Under the pieces are notes generated by a model. That model was not told the DNA's origin and did not search any database. It saw only the letters and a program-made list of their open reading frames with translations. From contig BSYQ01000008.1 of the NCBI GenBank assembly GCA_030272585.1, forward strand, positions 3,658,001 through 3,722,000: a stretch of DNA of 64,000 nucleotides, read 5' to 3'. The position numbers were made by a program, and so were the translations under genes. The DNA is from Bryopsis sp. KO-2023 (taxonomy: Eukaryota; Chlorophyta; Ulvophyceae; Bryopsidales; Bryopsidaceae). Position 1 is the stretch's first letter; the number at the start of each line of letters is the position of its first letter. This document shows positions 34,301 to 45,262 of this stretch, one piece after another.

Positions 34301-35735
34301 GGTGACTGGCTGTGGGTGTTTGAAGTTTTTATTTTGATTGGGATGGACTGCAGGCAAGGTCATTGTCTTTGACCTCGTCCCGAGCTTCACGGAGCGTGTG
34401 TCAAGTTGAAGGATGTGGAAATACGTTGGAGGGGCTGAGGGATTACCATGTCAGGTGTGTTCTAGGGAGACTAGTAAGCTAAATGAAGGAGAACTGGCCT
34501 TCTCAATCAACCTAGGAAGGTCGAAAAGCCACATAGCTAAACCACCCTATTTTGTCCGCTTCTCACGATATTGATATTCACTCTCCCTCCCCCCCCCCAA
34601 AAAAAAGGAAAGAAATAGGAATAAGAATAGAAAAGAAAGAAAAAAAACTGTTGGCGCCCATAAACACAAGAGTTTTTTTTTCTTTTTGCAGCAAGAACAC
34701 ACACTGTTCCAGACTGACTGGAAACCTTGGGAGTTTCTGTTCAGCAGTTGATGTGTTGAGGGTGCTTTTTTGCAAGGTATAAAATTTGCGATCATCACCT
34801 GAAGATAAGTTCGATAATCAAGGCCGGAAGACAGCAGCGGTTTTGCCAGCAGTGTGGTCGATTCCATGACCTGTCTGAATTCGACGGGAATAAGCGAAGC
34901 TGTAGATCAAGGTGAGAGGGGGGGGGAACAAAAAAATAACGAACGGACTGTGATTCGTAAAAACAACCCCAACAAATGGACGGACTTTGATATGTTCTTT
35001 TGCCCACTTTGGGTGGTTATTTTTCTTTTCTTATAAAGCTTCTGATTCCATTGGGTGATTTTCATTTCAGAAAAGTCAAGGAGAGACAAAAAGCAACCAC
35101 TGGTGGTCCCTCTTTCTGCAAGCATCAATGGTCGATGCTGCCTATGTGTTTTTTACTTTTCTTTGGCAGTTTATCGATTACTAATTCTTAATCGCATCTT
35201 TTCAACTTTTTTTTTTTTTTGGTCTGTGGATTCCAGGTTAATGCGACACAACGCTCGACGAAGGAAACGGCTCAAAACCGAAACCGAAGAGAAAGTCTCG
35301 GTGCCTTCCCCGACGCAATCCTTGATTTGCGTTTTGCCCTCGGGGCAAACCGGAACGGCCAAGCTCCTACCTCACACCAGCGTCACCTTTTCTCAAATCC
35401 CAGCCAACGGGCAAGAGTGGAGGGAGCATTTGCCGGTGCAGTTCAGCCAGTTTGGGTATCCCATTTCTCAGCTGGGCGCCGGAGTTTCGACTTCGGGGGG
35501 CGAGAGTCTGACTGCGGGGCAGCAATCTGCGTTGATTCAGTGCATGCAGGAGAATGTGGTGGCGCCTGGGACTTCGACCAGTCCAGTGAGCTGGTTTCCA
35601 GCTTTCGGAGTGGTTACTGCAAACGAGGATAAACCTGCAGAGGGGGGCTCCCAGCCGCAAGATGTCGATTTGAAAATGCTTAGTACCAGTCAGGTGGTGA
35701 CAGGTCAAGCTGCCCCCACTGCAATAACACCTTGA
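31315..35735 (+). CDS. BTB-BACK-SBP fusion protein (probable transcription regulator)
   Basis: Eight exons: 31315-31480, 31682-31806, 32129-32285, 32613-32898, 33348-34170, 34354-34454, 34777-34911, 35237-35735; 763 residues, every junction GT-AG and in phase. A BTB fold occupies about residues 100-205 (FFNSKTFSDVTLVTLDGNKL, LVLAACSDRLDRLL) and BACK about 215-330 (FLSLSIDELKRLLKNPELL). A Ser/Gln/Pro-rich linker of about 190 residues follows, then a complete SBP domain at 535-612. SBP zinc site 1 is CX4CX16CX2H (C535, C540, C557, H560); site 2 is CQQC-X3-H-X11-C. The basic KRSCRSRLMRHNARRRKRLK end is the bipartite nuclear signal. The C-terminal tail is Ser/Gln-rich. The domain families predict dimerisation or Cullin-3 binding (BTB-BACK) and GTAC-core DNA binding (SBP). 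The first two exons are less certain than the rest. Confidence 0.87.
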
Positions 35736-37660
35736 AGAGTTTGGAAAAGTTTGGAAAAAGGGGGGAGGAAAGGGAAAAAAAAGAGAGAGAGAGAAAAGGG
35801 GAAAAAGACTGCAAGGGGTGGGGTTTTTTTGTATTTTCTTTTCTTTTTTGGATTTTTGAAGTTAAAAAAAAAAGATCTTTATATTTTGCGTTCATAAAGT
35901 GAAACCCAGACAGGATGGTGAAGGAAAAAAAAAGTTGGGTTTTGGAGGGAAAAGAGCAAAAACAAGGGGGGGGGGGGGGGGGGAATTACGAAAAAAATAA
36001 AAGGGATATAACAAGGAGTATAAGTTATGATGTGAAAAAAAAAGGGGTAAAAAGAAAATGGGGAAAATACCTTTGTTCAAAAGCGGAATCGGTCGGTTTA
36101 TTTGTTTTTAAATATCTTTTTTTTTTTTTTTTATACCTTGTTTTTCGTTTAAAAGGGGGGGGGGAGAGAGAGAAAAAAAACTGGCTCGGAAAACAAAAGT
36201 TAAACTATATATATATGTGTATGGGGATAGGGATGAGTGAAGTTTCGTCGAATGCTTTTTTTTTGTGGGTTGTTATTTGAAAAATGATGGGGTTCTTGTT
36301 TCAAAAAAAGGAAAGGAAAAAAAAAAAGAAAAAAAACCGCAAAAACAAGGGAAAGAAAGGAAAAGAAGAAAAACAGAATGAGTGTATGGTTTCTTACACC
36401 CCCATCATTTTTCTTAAATTTTTTTTTTTGTGCTTACGGAATGAATATATACATATAAATATAAAATATATGTGTGTAAGTGTGTGTGTGGTGTTGGAAA
36501 AAAAAAGAAAGAAGAAACTTTTTCGAAAAGATTTTTGCTGGCACTTGAGAAAATTGCGTGCTGGATGGAGGGAAGGGGGGGGTGGGGGACCTGTGTTTTG
36601 AAAAAATCGTGAGGATGAATTGAGGGACATGGATAACAGTGGACTCCACGGGGTAATTCTAATTTTTATGTAATTAGTTATTTGCTTCTTTGGCCTGGGA
36701 TGGTTCCTGCCTTTTTGGGTTTTTTTACCCAAAAAAAAAAATGGGGAGGGAGAATTATGTGCACGGCGATGGTGAATTTTTTTTCTGGATCCTTTTTTGA
36801 AAATCCACTGAAAACGAGGTTGCATGGTTTTTAGGGTGTTATATATCCATCGGCCCAGAATGGTTGGTTGGTTTCTAGCTAAATCATGTTCAGAAGGAAA
36901 GGGAGGGTTTGGGGGGGGGGGGGAGGGAAACACGAAAAAAAGAAACAAAAGGAAAGAAAAAAAAGGAACTTCATGAAAGGAACATTCAAAAAGGGAAGGA
37001 AAGAAAGGACAAAAAAGAAAAAAGAAGAGAAATCGAATTTATGCTGAGATATAATGGGGCTTTTTTGGTGTTTAAATGACGATGCTTATCCAAGCACTTA
37101 CACTTACGTGTAACATATGTGTCATCGAATCTGTGGGTTGATTTTGATGATATGGGCTGCCTGTAATATTATTCAGTCTTTCTGAAAAAAAAAGAAGGAA
37201 AATGGTGCCAACACGACGAGAAGAAGGATTCAGCGGTCGAAACACAGCCCATGATGTGTCAGCACACTGTTAGGGTTTATGAGCTTAGTCAGTTGTTTCG
37301 CGTTACGCCGACCCCTCCCCCCCCCCTGTCCTTTTTTTGAAACTGGAGGGGGAAAATCGTAGAATTTTGTAGAATGGGGTGCAGAATTTGACGGATTTGG
37401 TTTATTTTCCTTTAAAAAAAAAGTCCCTTGTGTAATCTCCCCTTCCCCCCCCCCCCCGAAAAGAGTTACAGGGAGCCAAACTGAGAAAACTTTATTCACA
37501 GTGCCGGAGTTTTGGAATCCTCCCTACAGTAGAGACTATAATTCGAGATTATCATGTAACACGTGAAAATACTTATCAAGTTTGTCAGATTTCTCATTAA
37601 TTAACTAGCGTCATCCAGAATCATGGAATAAACACTCAGTTCAGAGTTCAGGGAAATTAA
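35736..37660. other. Low-complexity spacer after the BTB-BACK-SBP gene
   Basis: Probable 3' untranslated region followed by purine-rich simple sequence. It contains an uninterrupted G18 tract at 35966-35983, another G run near 36910 and C runs near 37315 and 37446. AT-rich frames here are not convincing. No gene seen. Confidence 0.6.
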
Positions 37661-37665
37661 GATTG

Positions 37666-38106
37666 CATATCCTCATCATTGGCTTCCAATACGGTATTTT
37701 GATTTGAAGTGGGGGTGGCTGTACGATGAGTTTTCAAAGCATCTTCTCTGACCTCCTCCAGAACTGAAGCAATGTTTCTGATCGGGGGTTCTTCTTGCCA
37801 CAGATCGATTTTTTTGTTCTTGTCTACTTAATTTATTTTTTGTCTGAAGTGCAGACCCAAATGGCGCATACCCAAATGTACAAAGAATGAGTAAGGTGGG
37901 TTCACCCTCTTAAAACACACACATGGAAACCACCCATCCACAGTCAGTGGGTTTCCTTGTCCCTGAAGAAATTTCTTTAAAGAAGGGAAATCTCCATCAT
38001 CCAGAAATGTACAGAAATGGCTGAAAAGAGGACCTCTTTTCCGAGTCTGCACAGGGAAAACTCGAAAGAGGGTTTCCTCCCCAGCTGGTGCAACCAACAT
38101 AAGCAT
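37666..38106 (-). pseudogene. Broken coding-like fragment, family unknown
   Basis: Two adjacent stretches on the minus strand have codon-like composition and sensible protein sequence (for example FLDDGDFPSLKKFLQGQGNP and EEPPIRNIASVLEEVREDAL) but the frame is broken at least once, so it is probably a relic. It is flanked on its upstream side by a short SINE-like insertion (38147-38276). I do not recognise the family; a transposon-derived relic is possible. Confidence 0.4.
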
Positions 38107-38137
38107 AATTTTTTTTCAAATTTGTTGAAATTTATTG

Positions 38138-38285
38138 AGCGCTCCTGTCAAACAAACAAACATCAATTACATTGTGTAGGAGAAATATTCTCCTATTACA
38201 AGGATCAGTAAAAATCAAATGTGAACATGTGTATTTTAATGTTGAAATTCCATATGTTATGTTATGTTATGTTGACAGCGCTCCT
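38138..38285 (+). mobile_element. SINE-like short retroposon, copy 1
   Basis: A 130-base insert (38147-38276) lies between 9-bp direct repeats AGCGCTCCT (38138-38146 and 38277-38285). It starts with (AAAC)n, then CATCAATTACATTGTG, and ends in a (TATGT)n simple-repeat tail. The head matches the copies at 63594 and about 50424. Confidence 0.55.
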
Positions 38286-38508
38286 TTCAGCTTCCCCATC
38301 GATCCTCTTTTTTGCTTTGCTGCATCGGAAAATCGAGTCGAAAACCAATCAGTCACCAGCGCAATTCGGATTTCTTCGCCAAACGCGACATTCTCATTCC
38401 TTTTTTCTGTGCCGAATTATTGTGGGAGCCTCCGTTCGCCCGTTTTTCTCTTTTCCTTCGCACCCAGAGTTGCTTGCTCCAAGTTAACGAACTTGAAAGT
38501 CGACAAAG

Positions 38509-41032
38509 ATGCCGAAGAACAAAGGTAGCGTTGGCCGTCGCGCGCGCTGCGAGATGTCCCTGGACTCGTATTTTGAGTGAAAAGCAAATAAAAAAATGAA
38601 ACAAAAGAACGAAACTTTCGCGCCTTTCTTTGAATGATTCTTACTGGTTATGCGTTTTGGGATTCTCGATCGCATGCTCGTGTTTTCGTACGTTGCAGGA
38701 AAGGGAGGAAAGAACCGCAGAAGGGGTAAGCGCTGTTGCCCCTCCTTCACCGACCTGGTTTGCTGCATAACGTTTTGATTCGCTTCTCGACTGGGAAGGG
38801 TTGGGACGGCGAGAATTTGCCTTGCTTTGCTGACCACCCACATAACTGGAAATTATGAAGTCGTTGCTGTACCTCTGGTCTTTGCTTTTCTTTTGTGTTT
38901 CTGTTTTTTGTTTGCAATTTATTATTTTATCATTTTTTTTTGGGGGGTAATTTGTATGCTTTACCGACTTTTTTAGATTTTTTTTTTCCCTTCAGTGGTT
39001 GAATTGAATTGGGAAGGGAAGGGGGGGGGGCTGCGCAGAATTCCCGTGGCAAAATTTCCATATCACCATCAAGATAACGCAACCATATTCCGTTTCTTTT
39101 ATTTTTTCCAGCCACGGTATTTTAAGTTTGCAAAACTACCCAATATGCCCTAAAGTCTGACAATTAAAAAACGCTGACTAACATCAGGAAAGAATGAGAA
39201 TGAGGAAAAGCGGGAGTTGGTTTTCAAAGAGGATGGACAAGGTATGAAGGGGAAAAAAATAATAATAAAAAAATTTAGCATATGTTGTTATTGATTTTCT
39301 TTTTCTAACCAGAACAAAAAATACCCTCCATGTTTCTGCCATGCTTCTCTGGTTTTTCTCCTCCTGTTGCGAATGAGTCGCAGTTTTTTTTCCCCTTCTT
39401 GATTTCACTGTAAAAGGTTTTTGTAAGTTTTGAGTATAACATTACACTTTTTTTTTATTTATTTATTCATTTGTATATATATATATATATTTTCTTTGGG
39501 GGGAGGTCATCTTGAGTATTAAATTTGGGTGATCTTGAATAGGGCATTTTCAAAATTTTCTTATTCCTCCCTTCCTCCCCCTCCCCCCCCTTTCCAAGAA
39601 AATTGAAAGTAAAAAACAACAAAAAAATCTTTTTTTGACTGAAAAAAGAACAGCATGGATGTTTTCTTGCCCATTCTATATTTTCAATATTTGGTAATTC
39701 TTAACACAATCGAACTTTGACTCCTTTATTTCAGAAATTTTGGATGGCTTTTTCACTTTAAAAGACAGGGACCGTTAAAACTGAAAATAGCCGGGCCTGA
39801 TTGAATTTTTGTAGAATATGCTCAAGTTTTGCGCATGCTGGGGAATGGCCGATTGGAAGCAAGTTGCATGGATGGCAAAAAAAGACTTTGCCATATTCGT
39901 GGAAAAATGAGAAAGAAAGTGTGGGTCAATACGGTGCGTGCATTTGAGCAAGTTTGAGAAAAATGAGATTTATTATGAAATTATTCCAGATTCAAATGTT
40001 TAGCATGTCTTTGAGCAATGGATGGGCCATCGCCTCTGCTCCAGTGGGGAAGTTCCATGGGGTTTGATTGGGTTTTTTTTGATGATTTTTACGTAGTCTT
40101 TTGCTTGATCAGAGGAGTGTATTGTGAATTTCAATCTCTGATGAGTCTGACTTTTTTCGCAGGGTGACATTATTTTGATCGGCCTTCGAGAATTCCAGGA
40201 TGAAAAAGCTGACGTTATTTTAAAGTAAGGGAAAAGCACTGCCGTCCATGTCAGACATGCAATTGCAAAACGAAAAGATCGAATCTCGTGCTGTCATGTC
40301 GGTTTGTCAACTTCAAATTTTTCAATTTTTTTTGGTAACTTTAGGTGCCCATAGCACATTTCCTTGAACGGGCCGCACTCAGCCTTTTGGCCTTGTGTTA
40401 AAAAAAAATCTATTTGAAAAAACAAAAACCATATATACGTATATCGTATATTAGCTGAGTTGTTAAACATTTGATTTTTGTAATTCAAGGTACATGGCAG
40501 ACGAAGCCAGAAGTTTGAAACAATACGGAGAGCTGCCAGAGCACGGTGAGCACTCCACCTCTGAAACCCCAAAATAGATGGATCCCATCAATCTCTTCCA
40601 AATTCCTTGTTTCCTTGTTTTTGTTTCTTGTTTCTTCCAAATTGAGAGAAAAAACTGCCGCTTTTCAACGAAATAAATCTATGTATTTTTATTTTTTTTA
40701 GGGGAGTGAAGAGAATTATGTGTCCTTTTTTTTTCTATCCGGTCCCACCGTTTCGGATGGAAACAAACATATAACGTTCTTGCTATGATCTGTCAGACAT
40801 CTAGAAAAATCTGAAAAGCAGTGGAGCAAGGGATCCATTGATTAATGTTGATAAAATAGCTACAGGCTTAACTATTTGACTTTCGGACAATCGTTGTTTG
40901 TTTGTTTGTTTTTCTCACTTTTTTTTTTTTTGTATTTCAGTGCGTGTTAATGACACGGATGTCCAAATCGAGGGAGAAGATGCGGACGACAACGAAGACG
41001 TTTTCGATTTCGATGATGTGGATGACATCTAG
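38509..41032 (+). CDS. EIF1A: Translation initiation factor eIF1A
   Basis: Seven exons: 38509-38524, 38699-38725, 39188-39241, 39815-39933, 40163-40224, 40490-40545, 40941-41032; 141 residues with all phases consistent. The basic start [20 protein letters not shown] is the hallmark N-terminal tail. The OB fold follows (about residues 30-100: [40 protein letters not shown]). The C-terminal tail is acidic and ends FDFDDVDDI, the eIF5B-binding motif. The factor binds the A site of the 40S subunit, promotes scanning and cooperates with eIF1 and eIF5B. Length is as expected (about 143-148). The first exon contributes only 16 coding bases. Confidence 0.95.
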
Positions 41033-42565
41033 ATGTGTTTTTTTTCGTCTCTTTGTTACCCAGCGGTCTAAATCCAGCGCCAACCAAGGAAAAAAAAACA
41101 AAAAACAAAAAAAACACAACAGTGAACCCCATGAGAAGAAAGAAAAGGAAAACATAAAAAAGTAAAAGGGAAAAGAAACACAACAGCCAGGGGATTGTCA
41201 AGGGAGGGAAGAGAGATATGTAGAAGGGAGGGGGGGGGGAGAAAAAGAAAACAAAAACAGAAAGGGGGAAGAAAAAAAAGGAGATTCTACTCATCTTTTG
41301 AAATCTAGCTGCAGGTGCGAACTGAGCAGCATATAGCTGGGAAAGATGAATTGAAAGAGAACAGTTGTTCAGACAATGAGCGTGTCGAAAGTGTGTGTCC
41401 CCAAAATTGGAGGGGGAAATTGATTTTTTTCTTGTTTGGGGGGGGGGGGGGGGGGGGTTGCAGTGAGCTTTCAAGAAGTGCAAAATGTCCAGCAGGATGT
41501 TTTTCCTGGGATTAAAAAAGACACACAAGCCAGAAATCGATATGTGGAGATCACTCTCTTTTCTGGGGGGGGGGGAGGTGCTACCTCGCCCCAGCATTCA
41601 TTCTCTCGGGAGGGGGGCTTCTTGATGGGCGGGTCTGGCAATTGTTTGGTTCTGGTTGACGTTATCTTGGTGGGGGATTCTGGATAGGAACAGGTGATTT
41701 GCTTGTTTTGATGGCTGGGTGGCTTAGACTTAGTGGTTGCTCTAGGTGGGGTCGTCTTTTCTCCAGGTACGGATCGAGATTCGTTAGGGTTGGTTCAGCC
41801 ATGCATGGGGTTTCAGTTGTCGTCTGGTGTTTAGTTGATTACAGCTTTTTGAATGGAGCATCTCGATGAGACGTTTTTGCAGCCCTTCCAAGTTCGCATG
41901 CATGCATAATGAAATCCACAGATTTTTGTGGTGTTATATATGTTGCAATTACGCTTACTTGGGGCGTAGAACCATGTGGAATGCAATATTTTTCGTTTCA
42001 CTCCGAAGAAACATGAACCGATATAATTCAGGTGACTAGAAACAGGAGGGCAGAAGCTTAGGAATGCTGCTTATTGACTTCACAAAAACAAAGGCATTTC
42101 GAAAATGATCGTCTCTAGAATTAAAAACAATAAACAATTCTTGTTTATCTTCGCTGGACCACCCAGCCACCTCAGCGATCCGAATGAATCACCAAGCTTC
42201 GGCGGAATGAAAAAACCACTTGCCCTAAGTACCATTGTCAGACAATCTACCTAGTGAAGCCACGAAGCAATACACATTTCATAGCACAGAAAGAATGGTG
42301 GTGGCATTCAACCAAACGATTCTGAGTCGAGTCCAGTGCAGCGGTAGCCTGGACCAAATGGGGAAGTGGCGATTATCATTGAAACATACATGCATCCAAC
42401 CTCTCCCAGAAAATGGCCCTAATGAAACACACATCGTGCTGGTGCTGCTCCCAGGCTGTGGCAGAAACCAACATTAGTCTTTCTGTCGTCTGCTCCACAG
42501 ATTCGAGTATCATTTCAATTTTTTTCCACGCCACAACATCAGCGAACCCATTTTTTCCATCCATT
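41033..42565. other. Spacer between convergent eIF1A and mTERF genes
   Basis: Contains an uninterrupted G20 tract at 41438-41457 and a second G10 tract near 41566. No supported gene, repeat pair or RNA. Confidence 0.6.
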
Positions 42566-43777
42566 TCAACCACTCTCCTTCTCCGGGGTGCATTCGTTGC
42601 TCAGAATCCTCTCCATTTTTTCGTCCTTGGACATCTTGCCAAACCACTCCGCGTATGCCTGGAAATCCTTCAAACTGGCATGGGCCGTAATCATGGAAAA
42701 CTCTTCGTTGTTTCTGCTCAATATCATTCTCAACGTGCATGCCCTCGCATCCACTTTCCTATGTCTCAGAAACGCCACCCTGGTCAGCATCTTGTTCTCC
42801 ATGTTGCACCGTAAATGCCTAGGATCGTTCAATTTTTTACCCAGAACGCGGTTGAGGAACCCCTCCTTCTCCTTTACCACAGCCAGCTTCGTGCCGAACA
42901 AGCGGATGTCCTTAGTCACCATGTGCAGAATTTCCTTCCGATCGTACCCTTGCTTCCGGAAGTAGTCAAACACCTCTTGCATGCCCTTCAAGCTGGATGT
43001 GTGGAGGTGGTTGCTCTGTCTGCCCACGATTTTCTTGTAGAGAATGTCTTTATCCACCCCAACCTCGTCCCGGAGCCATTTCAGTTTGGCAGTGGACTGC
43101 TTGATGTAGTCCGGGGTGAAGAGCAGCGGAGATTTCCCTATGGAAACCACTTGGTCCTCTTTTGGCAGCCCCAGTCTGTCATGGGCCTCCAGGATAGGAT
43201 CCCAAGCCTCCTCCAAGGACAAAGAAACCGACCACGGCGATCTTTTCAGCACCTCCCTGAGATCCTCGCCGGAGAACCCCCTTTTCTCGAACATATCCAT
43301 CAAAGCACGCAGCTTGTTTTTGATCGAACAGTCGAAAACCTTGGGGAAGCCCACCACGAACGCTTTCACCTCCTCCTTGCTCATCCCCAGCTTCTCGCTG
43401 AACCACTGCGTTTTCCAGAGGAACATATCCGTCGATAAATAGAAGATCTTGGGGTAATCCAGCACGACCCTTTTCCTTTCCTTCGCGTCCAGCCCGAGAC
43501 TCTCTAGGTGGTCCAATGCGGGCCAAATTTTGGCGTTGTACGATGGATCCAAAAAACGCGCCGGATCTCGGTGAAGCACGGCGATCCTTCTGAAGAACGC
43601 TTCCATCTGGTCATCACCGATCCCGAGGTGATCCAACACCTTCCTCACCGCGACTTTCCCGGCGACGTGAGCGTGGGGTGACGGCGGTTTCACGCTTCCA
43701 GTGGACAACAGTCGAAGAGAGACTCCGAGATATCGTTGCCAGGCGGTGGCGGCGCCGCCACTGACAGCAAACGCCAT
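42566..43777 (-). CDS. mTERF-family organelle protein, copy A
   Basis: Intronless, 403 residues from the ATG at 43777. Residues 1-40 are a positively charged, acid-free leader (AWQRYLGVSLRLLSTGSVKP), an organelle transit peptide. The rest is a run of about 30-residue helical mTERF repeats, each with the Leu-Gly-hydrophobic plus Pro pattern (LESLGLDAKERKRVVLDYPK; VVGFPKVFDCSIKNKLRALM). mTERF proteins bind organelle nucleic acid and act in transcription termination, RNA processing or ribosome assembly; the specific role is not readable. The C-terminus (KMLTRVAFLRHRKVD, SLKDFQAYAEWFGKMSKDEK) matches copy B's C-terminus in layout, showing the two are paralogues. Mitochondrial versus plastid targeting is open. 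Confidence 0.9.
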   Translation of the reverse strand: MAFAVSGGAATAWQRYLGVSLRLLSTGSVKPPSPHAHVAGKVAVRKVLDHLGIGDDQMEAFFRRIAVLHRDPARFLDPSYNAKIWPALDHLESLGLDAKERKRVVLDYPKIFYLSTDMFLWKTQWFSEKLGMSKEEVKAFVVGFPKVFDCSIKNKLRALMDMFEKRGFSGEDLREVLKRSPWSVSLSLEEAWDPILEAHDRLGLPKEDQVVSIGKSPLLFTPDYIKQSTAKLKWLRDEVGVDKDILYKKIVGRQSNHLHTSSLKGMQEVFDYFRKQGYDRKEILHMVTKDIRLFGTKLAVVKEKEGFLNRVLGKKLNDPRHLRCNMENKMLTRVAFLRHRKVDARACTLRMILSRNNEEFSMITAHASLKDFQAYAEWFGKMSKDEKMERILSNECTPEKESG

Positions 43778-44056
43778 CGAACCGCTTCCAGAGCACCCTC
43801 CCGACCAAGCATTTAGAAAACGAGCACAACTCGACGGGGGAGCGCTGGATTGCCAGAAATACGTGTCGCGAGAAATTAAAGTGTGAGGTTTTTTGACATT
43901 ACTGGCGCAATGGAATCGTGAGGGCACGATTTCAGGAAAAGTGTTTCCTCGTTTTCGTTCGCCAAGCTCTCTCTGTTGGATGAGCGAACAGCCCGAGCAA
44001 CCCCTGTTCAGCCCTCACTATTCGTTTTCGAGATTCCCCTTGTTCCGGGCCAGCCA
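43778..44056. promoter_or_regulatory. Divergent promoter region of the mTERF pair
   Basis: 279 bases between the two start codons. It includes a 7-bp inverted repeat, AATCGTG-aggg-CACGATT (43914-43931), close to the centre, which could be a shared operator for a dimeric regulator. Confidence 0.35.
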
Positions 44057-45262
44057 ATGGGGTTGTTCGTTCCCTCCCTCTCGAAGTATGTGTTTAGGTC
44101 CGTTCGACAAGGGGTCGCTCGGAGTTTCGCGTTCGATACTGCGCAGTCAATGAAGGTAAGCGTGGCATCCAAGCTAGACTTATCTGATGGAGAGATCCAA
44201 CAATTTTCCAAAAAACTGGGGCAATTCACGCCGAACGCCGAACCGCTCTTGCGCGGCGAAGCCTTGAAGTCGGAAATCGCGGTGAAATCCATAGAAACGC
44301 TCCAAGGGCTCGGATTCAACCCGCGTGAGCTGAGGAGGGTTCTGTTCAAGAACTCCCCCATCATGCTGCAAGACAAGGAACGGATTGAGAGGGGCTGGAA
44401 CCTTCTGAAAACGGAGTTGGACATGACCAGCGAGCAGCTCCGGAGTTTCCTGATGAGGGACTCCTGGGGATTGATCAGATTGAACCAGGCAGCTTTCCAG
44501 GTCCGGCTGGAGTACTTCGTGAACCTGGGGTTCAAAAGAAAACAGTTCATCTCCATGATAACCAGGCACCCTCATTTGCTGGCTTACAACTTTGGGAAAA
44601 TGGTGGGACCTCGGTTCAACCGCTACCTGGAGGAAGGGATGACTAAAGAAGAGGTGGTCCAAATGTTCGACAAAGACCCGTCCATGTTTGGGAAATCTTT
44701 CGCCAACTCCGTTTTGCCCAAAATCAAATTTCTGGTGGAGGTGGGGGTGGCTAGGGAAACCATCTTTCACGATTGGCTGGTCAACCACCCCGGATGCATT
44801 CGGAACGCATTGGGTAGTTATCGAGACAAATACAATAGAATCATGCAGAAAGGGTTTTCGGCCCTCCAGTTTCTGGCATTGATGAGAGATGGGGGGCGGC
44901 TGTTGAACAGGGACATCAACCAAACGGTGGAAAAAATAGATTTCATTCGGGACGTTTTGAAGAAAACCAACAAGGATATTGCGGAGTATCCCGAATGCTT
45001 GGGGGTTGCGTTCCATGGCAAAATGACCAGGAGGGTTGCTTATTTGGATTGCAAGGGGAGAGATTATCAGGCGTTGTCGCTGTTGGATCTGTTGGGGCCG
45101 CCGGATGATGTTTTTGCCAGGGAGCGAGCTGGGGGAAGCAAGGCTGATTTGAAAGATTTCGGTGCGTGGTGGGATGAGCTGCCAAACGAAAAGAAACTGG
45201 ACAAGCTTGGAGAAAGTTCCTACCCCAACCAATTTTATGCATCGAATACTGCTGGAAGCTGA
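44057..45262 (+). CDS. mTERF-family organelle protein, copy B
   Basis: Intronless, 401 residues from the ATG at 44057, chosen because it begins a basic, acid-free leader (GLFVPSLSKYVFRSVRQGVARSF within the first 30 residues). Tandem mTERF repeats follow (LQGLGFNPRELRRVLFKNSP; FVNLGFKRKQFISMITRHPH; FLVEVGVARETIFHDWLVNH). The C-terminal block KMTRRVAYLDCKGRD and DLKDFGAWWDELPNEKKLDK mirrors copy A. An alternative upstream ATG at 43980 is in another frame and gives only a short peptide. Both copies lack introns while every other multi-domain gene here has several, so they may descend from one retrocopied or ancestrally intronless gene duplicated in inverted orientation. Confidence 0.9.
   Translation: MGLFVPSLSKYVFRSVRQGVARSFAFDTAQSMKVSVASKLDLSDGEIQQFSKKLGQFTPNAEPLLRGEALKSEIAVKSIETLQGLGFNPRELRRVLFKNSPIMLQDKERIERGWNLLKTELDMTSEQLRSFLMRDSWGLIRLNQAAFQVRLEYFVNLGFKRKQFISMITRHPHLLAYNFGKMVGPRFNRYLEEGMTKEEVVQMFDKDPSMFGKSFANSVLPKIKFLVEVGVARETIFHDWLVNHPGCIRNALGSYRDKYNRIMQKGFSALQFLALMRDGGRLLNRDINQTVEKIDFIRDVLKKTNKDIAEYPECLGVAFHGKMTRRVAYLDCKGRDYQALSLLDLLGPPDDVFARERAGGSKADLKDFGAWWDELPNEKKLDKLGESSYPNQFYASNTAGS

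Noticed and set aside
34552-34782. Alternative exon using the cag acceptor near 34691 for the SBP gene
   Set aside because: It would interrupt the SBP zinc site. The acceptor at 34776 restores Y-K-I-C-D-H-H with canonical CX16CX2H spacing and correct phase.
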